Shown here piece after piece: positions 59,070 through 64,000 of a stretch of DNA of 64,000 nucleotides. Position 1 is the first letter of the stretch. The number at the start of each line of letters is the position of its first letter. Position numbers and translations under genes: made by a program. Source of the stretch: Nitrospira tepida (GTDB taxonomy: Bacteria; Nitrospirota; Nitrospiria; Nitrospirales; Nitrospiraceae); assembly GCF_947241125.1 (NCBI RefSeq), contig NZ_OX365700.1:2636001-2700000 (forward strand), given 5' to 3'. Under the pieces are notes generated by a model. The model saw only the letters and a program-made list of their open reading frames with translations, was not told where the DNA came from and ran no database searches.

Positions 59070-59662
59070 GCCTGACCGAGTTCATAACGGGTGAACCGCC
59101 GAATGACGATGTTTTCTCCGATCTTGGCGATCCGCTGGGTCAACAGGTCCTTGACGGTGACGCTCGGATCCTTGATGAACGCCTGCTCCAGCAGACACAT
59201 TTCCTGATAGAACTTCTCCAGCTTCCCCTCGATGATCTTCGGCCAAGCCGCCTCGGGCTTGCCCATTTCCCTGCATTGGCCTTGATACACCGCCTTCTCG
59301 CGCTCGATGACCTCGGCGGGGATATCCTCGCGCGAGACGTAGGCGGGACGCGCCGCCGCGATCTGCAACGCGATATCCTTGACGAACGCCTGGAATTCGT
59401 CGTTTCGCGCGACGAAGTCGGTCTCGCAATTGACCTCCACCAACACGCCGATCCGGCTGCCCGGATGGATGTAGGCCGAGATCAATCCCTCGTTGGCCTC
59501 GCGCCCCGCTCGCTTTTGCGCGGCGGCCAGGCCTTTCTGCCGAAGGTAGTCGATCGCCTTCTCGATGTCGTTGCCGTTTTCAGTGAGCGCCTTCTGGCAA
59601 TCCAGAATGCCCGCTCCGGTTTTGTCGCGTAATTCCTTCACCAACGTTGCAGAAGCCGCCAT
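59066..59662 (-). CDS. tsf: Elongation factor Ts
   Basis: 198 residues, the short EF-Ts type. [20 protein letters not shown], then [20 protein letters not shown] (TDFVAR core motif) and [17 protein letters not shown]. It recharges EF-Tu by GDP release. Between rpsB and pyrH, as in many bacteria. Confidence 0.97.
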   Translation of the reverse strand: MAASATLVKELRDKTGAGILDCQKALTENGNDIEKAIDYLRQKGLAAAQKRAGREANEGLISAYIHPGSRIGVLVEVNCETDFVARNDEFQAFVKDIALQIAAARPAYVSREDIPAEVIEREKAVYQGQCREMGKPEAAWPKIIEGKLEKFYQEMCLLEQAFIKDPSVTVKDLLTQRIAKIGENIVIRRFTRYELGQA

Positions 59663-59730
59663 GAATCGTCACCCTCGCATGTCAAAAAGTGAATAGTGAT
59701 TTCCAACCCCGGTGAGCGCCGCCTTGGCGG

Positions 59731-60513
59731 TCAACGGGCCGCCAATCCGACCACGTCGAGCGGGGCCGGTCCGCGCTTCTCCGCGCCCGCTGCCAGGACG
59801 GGAGTTTCCGCTTCTTCGCGCTGCGCGCGGAGATGGGCGCCTTCGATACAGGCATCCGCAATATGGGTGGTAATCAACTTAATGGACCGGATGGCGTCAT
59901 CGTTGCCCGGAATCGGGTAGGTGATGAGGTCCGGCTCGCAATTCGTATCGACAATCGCCACGATCGGGATGCCCAACCGGTTCGCCTCGAGCACCGCGAT
60001 GCGCTCGACCCGCGTGTCCAGCACGAACACGCACCCCGGCAGCGACCGCATGTTCTTGATGCCGCTGAGGTACTTCTCGAGCTTGACGCGGTCCTTTTCC
60101 ATCTGATTGAGTTCTTTTTTGGTGAGGCCCTGCCGCACGCCGCCGTCCGCCAGCGTCGCTTCCATCTTCTTCAGCTTCTCGATGCTCCGTCGAATAGTTT
60201 GGAAGTTGGTGAGCATGCCGCCCAGCCAACGCTGGTTGACGAAAAACATGTTGGCCCGTTTCGCTTCCTCTTCGAGCACGTCCGCAGCCTGCCGCTTGGT
60301 CCCGATGAACAGGACCGAATCGCCGTTGGCCACCGTGTCGCGGATGAAGGCATAGGCCTGCTCCAGCCGCTCCAACGACTGCTGCAAATCGATGATGTAG
60401 ATCCCGTTGCGCTCGCCGAAGATGAACCGCTTCATTTTTGGGTTCCACCGGTTGGTCTGGTGCCCGAAATGCACACCCGCTTCCAGTAGATCCTTCAACG
60501 TGACTTCTCCCAT
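59731..60513 (-). CDS. rpsB: 30S ribosomal protein S2
   Basis: 260 residues; GGAGGTGAAGG site. [60 protein letters not shown] and [20 protein letters not shown] define S2. The C-terminus ends in a short Ala-rich tail. It heads the rpsB-tsf-pyrH-frr-alr cluster. Confidence 0.97.
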   Translation of the reverse strand: MGEVTLKDLLEAGVHFGHQTNRWNPKMKRFIFGERNGIYIIDLQQSLERLEQAYAFIRDTVANGDSVLFIGTKRQAADVLEEEAKRANMFFVNQRWLGGMLTNFQTIRRSIEKLKKMEATLADGGVRQGLTKKELNQMEKDRVKLEKYLSGIKNMRSLPGCVFVLDTRVERIAVLEANRLGIPIVAIVDTNCEPDLITYPIPGNDDAIRSIKLITTHIADACIEGAHLRAQREEAETPVLAAGAEKRGPAPLDVVGLAAR

Positions 60514-60754
60514 ACCTTCACCTCCTTCCCCGCTTGCGGAACGCCGGTCAATCCGGCCGGCGAGGGGCGTGAGCCCCTTGCTCCCAAGCGAGCGGCGTGT
60601 CAGACGCCGATTTCAATTTGAACGGTGGACGCGACAGGCCCATTCCAGTCGCATCATCTCGATTTCCCGGCACAATTTGCTGGAACGCGAGAGCCTAGCA
60701 CGGCGGGCAGGGCTTTTCAAGCCGATGGAGACGCCCTGGAAACATCCCACGCGT
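60514..60754 (-). promoter_or_regulatory. rpsB leader/promoter region
   Basis: 241 bp between argJ and rpsB. In the minus-strand direction it has two GC hairpins before the ribosome site (AGGGGC TCAC GCCCCT and CGCCGG CCGGATTGA CCGGCG). These may serve S2-dependent or other leader control. No clear -10/-35 pair could be fixed. Confidence 0.4.
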
Positions 60755-61960
60755 TCAGGAGCGGTAGCTCGCGTTGATCCGGACGTATTCATAGGACAGA
60801 TCGGTCGTCCACATCCGGCTTGATCCTGTGCCCAGTCCCACATCCACTTCGATGCGAAATTCCTTGCGCCGGAATATCCGGGCCACGCGCCGCTCGGCAG
60901 CCGCGCCCAGTCCCATCCCGCGGCGGTAAATCGGCACGCCGCTGAAGGCAAGACTGATTCGCTCCGGCTTGAGCGCCGCGCCGGCCCGTCCGACGGCCGC
61001 CATGACCCGTCCCCAGTTGGCGTCCTCTCCAAAGAGGGCGGTCTTGACCAGACAGGACGTGGCGATGGTCTGGGCAATCCGGCGGGCATCCTGCTCATGC
61101 CGCGCCCCCGTCACCACAATTTCGACGAATTTGGTGACCCCTTCGCCGTCCCGGCAAACCTGGTGGGCCAGGTTCTCGCAAGCGGCCCGCAACAGCCGCT
61201 CAAAGGCCCTGAAGGCCGTCGAGCCGGCTTGAATCGTCCGATTGCCCGCCATGCCGTTCGCCAGGCACAACACGGTGTCGTTGGTGCTGGTATCGCCGTC
61301 GACCGAGATGCAGTTGAACGACTCATCCACGGCCTTCCGCAGGGCTCGTTGCAGAGCCGGCTGGGCGATTGCCGCATCGGTCGAGAGGTACGCCAGCATC
61401 GTGGCCATGTTCGGGTGGATCATGCCGGACCCCTTGGCCATGCCGCCGATCGTGATCACGGCTCCGCCGATCTTTTGCCTGAACGCCGTCTGCTTCACAT
61501 GGGTGTCGGTCGTCATGATCGCCCTGGCGGCTTCCTCGCCGCCGCCACGGCGGAGCCGCACGACCAGGCGGGGAAAGCCGGCCCGGATCCGCTCGATCGC
61601 CAGCGGTTTGCCGATGACGCCGGTCGAGCCGATGAAGACCTGGCGAGGAGGGATGTGGAACCGGTCTGCGGCCAGACGCACCATCTCCTGCGCCGCCCGC
61701 ATCCCGTGAGGACCCGTGCAGACGTTCGCGCAACCGCTGTTGACGAGCAGGACCCGGCCGATCCTACCGGCCAGATGCGCTCGATCGACGGTCACCGGGG
61801 CGGCCGTCACTTGATTGGTCGTAAAGACTCCGGCGATGGGACCGGGGCGCTCGGACAGCACCAGCGCGAGATCCAGGCCGGGCGGCTTCTTGATGCCGCA
61901 ATGAAGGCCAGCGGCGACAAATCCGATCGGCGCGGTAATGCCCCCACGACTAGACTTCAT
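60755..61960 (-). CDS. argJ: Bifunctional ornithine acetyltransferase / N-acetylglutamate synthase
   Basis: 401 residues. The autocleavage/nucleophile motif KGSGMIHPNMATMLAYLSTD is present (Thr of MATML), with SGVPIYRRGMGLGA and EDANWGRVMAAVGRAG. The usual NSGNANACTG reads NSGCANVCTG here, a small oddity in the oxyanion region. It recycles the acetyl group in arginine synthesis. Follows argC by about 54 bases. Confidence 0.95.
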   Translation of the reverse strand: MKSSRGGITAPIGFVAAGLHCGIKKPPGLDLALVLSERPGPIAGVFTTNQVTAAPVTVDRAHLAGRIGRVLLVNSGCANVCTGPHGMRAAQEMVRLAADRFHIPPRQVFIGSTGVIGKPLAIERIRAGFPRLVVRLRRGGGEEAARAIMTTDTHVKQTAFRQKIGGAVITIGGMAKGSGMIHPNMATMLAYLSTDAAIAQPALQRALRKAVDESFNCISVDGDTSTNDTVLCLANGMAGNRTIQAGSTAFRAFERLLRAACENLAHQVCRDGEGVTKFVEIVVTGARHEQDARRIAQTIATSCLVKTALFGEDANWGRVMAAVGRAGAALKPERISLAFSGVPIYRRGMGLGAAAERRVARIFRRKEFRIEVDVGLGTGSSRMWTTDLSYEYVRINASYRS

Positions 61961-62014
61961 GTTGCTCCCACGCGTGAAAAGGAATGAACGGGCGGGAAGA
62001 GCTGGCGGAACCGG

Positions 62015-63094
62015 TCACGGAAACAGGCCGGCGGACAACAGTCCGGTCTCTTCAGGATAGCCCAACATGATATTCAGCGCCTGGATTGCCTGACCTGCGG
62101 CCCCCTTCACCAGATTGTCCAGCGCCGCCACGGTCACGACCGACCCGGTCCGACGATCGAGATGGACCGAAAGGTCGCAGAAATTGGAGCCGCGGACGTG
62201 CCGCGGATTGGCCGCCTTGTCGCCCTCTTGAAGCCGGACGAACCGCTCGCCCTTATAAAAGGTCGCGTACAGATCCCTAAGCGCAGCCTGATCCAGGTCG
62301 CGCGTGAGCTTCGCGTAGCCCGTGCTGAGGATGCCCCGGTTCATCGGCACCAGGTGGGGCGTAAACGTCACCGTAACCGGCCCCGAAGAGGCGGTGCCGC
62401 GCTGCGCCAGCAAACCGAGTTCTTGCTCGATCTCCGGAATGTGCCTGTGCTGGCCGATCTTATAGGGCTCCAGAGACTCGTGCGCCTCCGGGAAATGATA
62501 GGGCAGGGCCGGGCTTCGGCCCGCTCCTGACACGCCGGATTTTGCGTCGATGACGATGGAACGGAGGTCGATCAGCCTTTCCGCGGCTAGCGGCGCGAAC
62601 TGAAGAATGCCGGCGGTCGGATAGCAACCCGGCGACGCCACCAGCTTTGTTCGTTGGATGGCGGCACGGTGCAGTTCTGGCAGGCCATAGACCGCCTGGC
62701 GAAGCAGATCGGGATAGGGGTGCGTCGCTTGATACCAAGCCGGATAGCTCGCCGCCTCCCTCAATCTGTAATCGGCGCTGAGGTCCACGACCTGCTTGCC
62801 GGCCTTGAGACAGGTGGCCACCGCGTCAAAGGACTTGGTATGGGGCAGCGCCAGCAGCATGACATCGGCGCGATCCGGCAGCGCCTCGGGGGCGAGGGCT
62901 TCAAATGTCAGGTCCACGATACCGGCCAAATGGGGAAAGATCGACGACACGCGGGACCCGGCCGATTTCTCGGAGGTCGTCACGGTGAGATCGAGATAGG
63001 GGTGCGCGGCGATCAGCCGCAGGAGTTCCCCTCCTGCATAGCCGCTTGCGCCGGCCACTGCCACACGGACCTTCTGTGAGGTTGATGAGGACAT
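62015..63094 (-). CDS. argC: N-acetyl-gamma-glutamyl-phosphate reductase
   Basis: 359 residues. NADP fold RVAVAGASGYAGGELLRLIA, catalytic Cys in VASPGCYPTAGILQFAPLAA, then GVSGAGRSP and HRHIPEIEQELG. It makes N-acetylglutamate semialdehyde in arginine synthesis. It lies behind the rpsI terminator and ahead of argJ, probably in one transcript with it. Confidence 0.95.
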   Translation of the reverse strand: MSSSTSQKVRVAVAGASGYAGGELLRLIAAHPYLDLTVTTSEKSAGSRVSSIFPHLAGIVDLTFEALAPEALPDRADVMLLALPHTKSFDAVATCLKAGKQVVDLSADYRLREAASYPAWYQATHPYPDLLRQAVYGLPELHRAAIQRTKLVASPGCYPTAGILQFAPLAAERLIDLRSIVIDAKSGVSGAGRSPALPYHFPEAHESLEPYKIGQHRHIPEIEQELGLLAQRGTASSGPVTVTFTPHLVPMNRGILSTGYAKLTRDLDQAALRDLYATFYKGERFVRLQEGDKAANPRHVRGSNFCDLSVHLDRRTGSVVTVAALDNLVKGAAGQAIQALNIMLGYPEETGLLSAGLFP

Positions 63095-63130
63095 GCATAA
63101 TCTCTTTCGGCGACTCGGTGGCCGTACACA

Positions 63131-63166
63131 TAAAAAAAGGGAAGGCCGCCGGACCTTCCCTTTTCG
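63131..63166 (-). terminator. Rho-independent terminator after rpsI
   Basis: On the minus strand AAAAGGGAAGG TCCGGCGG CCTTCCCTTTTTTT: a 9-11 bp stem followed by a T run. It ends the rplM-rpsI transcript, so argC needs its own promoter in the short gap or read-through. Confidence 0.85.
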
Positions 63167-63186
63167 TCACCGTAGCTGGTCCGGTC

Positions 63187-63579
63187 TTAGCGCTTGGAGT
63201 ATTGGAAGCGGCGCCGCGCGCCCTTCTGTCCGTACTTCTTCCGCTCCTTGACGCGCGAATCCCTCGTCAGGAACCCTTCCTTCTTCACCGGCTCGCGGAG
63301 CCCGGTGTTCAAGGTGACCAGGGCCTTGGCAATGCCGTGTCGCAAGGCTCCCGCCTGCCCGGCATGCCCGCCTCCCGCCACCGTGGCGCGGACCGAAAAC
63401 TTGCCGGCCGTGTTGCTGACCACAAAGGGCAGTTGCACCAAGTTCCGGAGTATCTCGCGCCCGAAGTACTGATCGAGCGAGCGATTGTTGACGACGATCT
63501 CGCCGTTGCCGGGGGTCAGCCAGACCCGCGCGACCGCGGTTTTACGTTTCCCGGTGGCGTATTGAACTGCAGCAGCCAT
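63187..63579 (-). CDS. rpsI: 30S ribosomal protein S9
   Basis: 130 residues from ATG 63579 with a GAAGGAGGACG site; a longer frame upstream is not S9-like. [40 protein letters not shown] and the basic C-terminus [17 protein letters not shown] are diagnostic. It follows rplM by about 40 bases. Confidence 0.97.
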   Translation of the reverse strand: MAAAVQYATGKRKTAVARVWLTPGNGEIVVNNRSLDQYFGREILRNLVQLPFVVSNTAGKFSVRATVAGGGHAGQAGALRHGIAKALVTLNTGLREPVKKEGFLTRDSRVKERKKYGQKGARRRFQYSKR

Positions 63580-63619
63580 TCGAATTCGTCCTCCTTCGCG
63601 AAAGGGTGTGTCAGATCGG

Positions 63620-64000
63620 TTAGAGCGACAGGGACTGAGGTTGTTGCGCCTGATGCGGATGGACCGCGCCGGCATAGACCCTGAGCTTCTTGGCCAGTTT
63701 TTTTCCAAGCGGCGTCTTCGGCAGCATGCCTTCGATTGCGGTGCGCAGCAATCTGGTCGGATCCTTGGCAAACACCTGTTCGGCGGTGGCCGATTTCAAT
63801 CCCCCGGGATAGCCCGTGTGGTAGGCATAGGTCTTCGTCCGCATCTTGTCGCCTGTCAATTTGATCTTCTCGGCATTGATCACGACCACGTGATCGCCCA
63901 TGTCCACGTTCGGTGTAAAGGTCGGGCGGTGCTTCCCCCTCAGATAGGACGCAACGCGGGCGGCAAGCCGGCCCAACGTTTTGCCCTCCGCGTCGACGAG
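63620..64000 (-). CDS. rplM: 50S ribosomal protein L13 (start outside window)
   Basis: 127 visible codons; the reading frame is open to the window edge ([20 protein letters not shown]), so the true start lies beyond 64000. [35 protein letters not shown] and [20 protein letters not shown] are L13 blocks. It heads the rplM-rpsI transcript. Confidence 0.95.
   Translation of the reverse strand, partial: LVDAEGKTLGRLAARVASYLRGKHRPTFTPNVDMGDHVVVINAEKIKLTGDKMRTKTYAYHTGYPGGLKSATAEQVFAKDPTRLLRTAIEGMLPKTPLGKKLAKKLRVYAGAVHPHQAQQPQSLSL

Overview
The window looks like chromosomal DNA of a GC-rich bacterium, most likely a Nitrospira-type member of the Nitrospirota. This is inferred from the gene order rplM-rpsI-argC-argJ-rpsB-tsf-pyrH-frr-alr at the right end and from the style of the surrounding genes; no 16S gene is present to prove it. 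No tRNA, rRNA or CRISPR array was found.

Layout. Positions 1-2511 hold the end of a sensor histidine kinase, a secreted beta-propeller and a small membrane protein. Positions about 2.5-25 kb form an accessory island of small toxin-antitoxin (TA) type genes, three 190-210 bp MITE-like elements, two copies of one IS3-family element, decayed gene fragments and unusual pyrimidine-rich intergenic repeats. Several TA modules are visibly damaged. A vapB-like antitoxin is split by the IS3 copy at codon 11. A higB-like toxin is frameshifted and has a MITE behind it. A relB/relE-like pair is split by a MITE that now supplies the toxin's start codon.

The centre of the island (9920-20820) is a tight six-gene operon: a SNF2 helicase with a C-terminal DUF3883 nuclease-like domain, a DUF3644 protein with a HEPN-type Rx4H motif, a DUF1156 DNA methyltransferase, a DUF433 antitoxin with a DUF5615 PIN-like toxin, and a DUF499 ATPase. 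It is best read as an antiviral modification/helicase system with two RNase-like modules built in. A leader about 100 bp long in front of this operon is duplicated upstream of the neighbouring DUF4160/DUF2442 pair. Downstream lie three fragments resembling the 5' end of type I methylase genes (hsdM), a DUF4258 module and a second DUF433/DUF5615 pair.

From 25 to 64 kb the content is mostly housekeeping or lineage-specific: lipoproteins, a vapBC pair, the pxpBAC 5-oxoprolinase operon, a SIMPL protein, a thioredoxin-like protein, a ProA-like dehydrogenase lacking the catalytic cysteine, a methyltransferase next to two B12-type radical SAM paralogues with unusual CX4CX2C motifs, a third radical SAM protein, PhzF-, CBS- and MoaB-type proteins, a Rieske protein, an HNH nuclease, siroheme synthesis, an FKBP prolyl isomerase, and finally the arg/translation block, all on the minus strand. 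An IS with a large DDE transposase (47.4-48.9 kb) and an IS5-family element (50.8-52.1 kb) interrupt this part.
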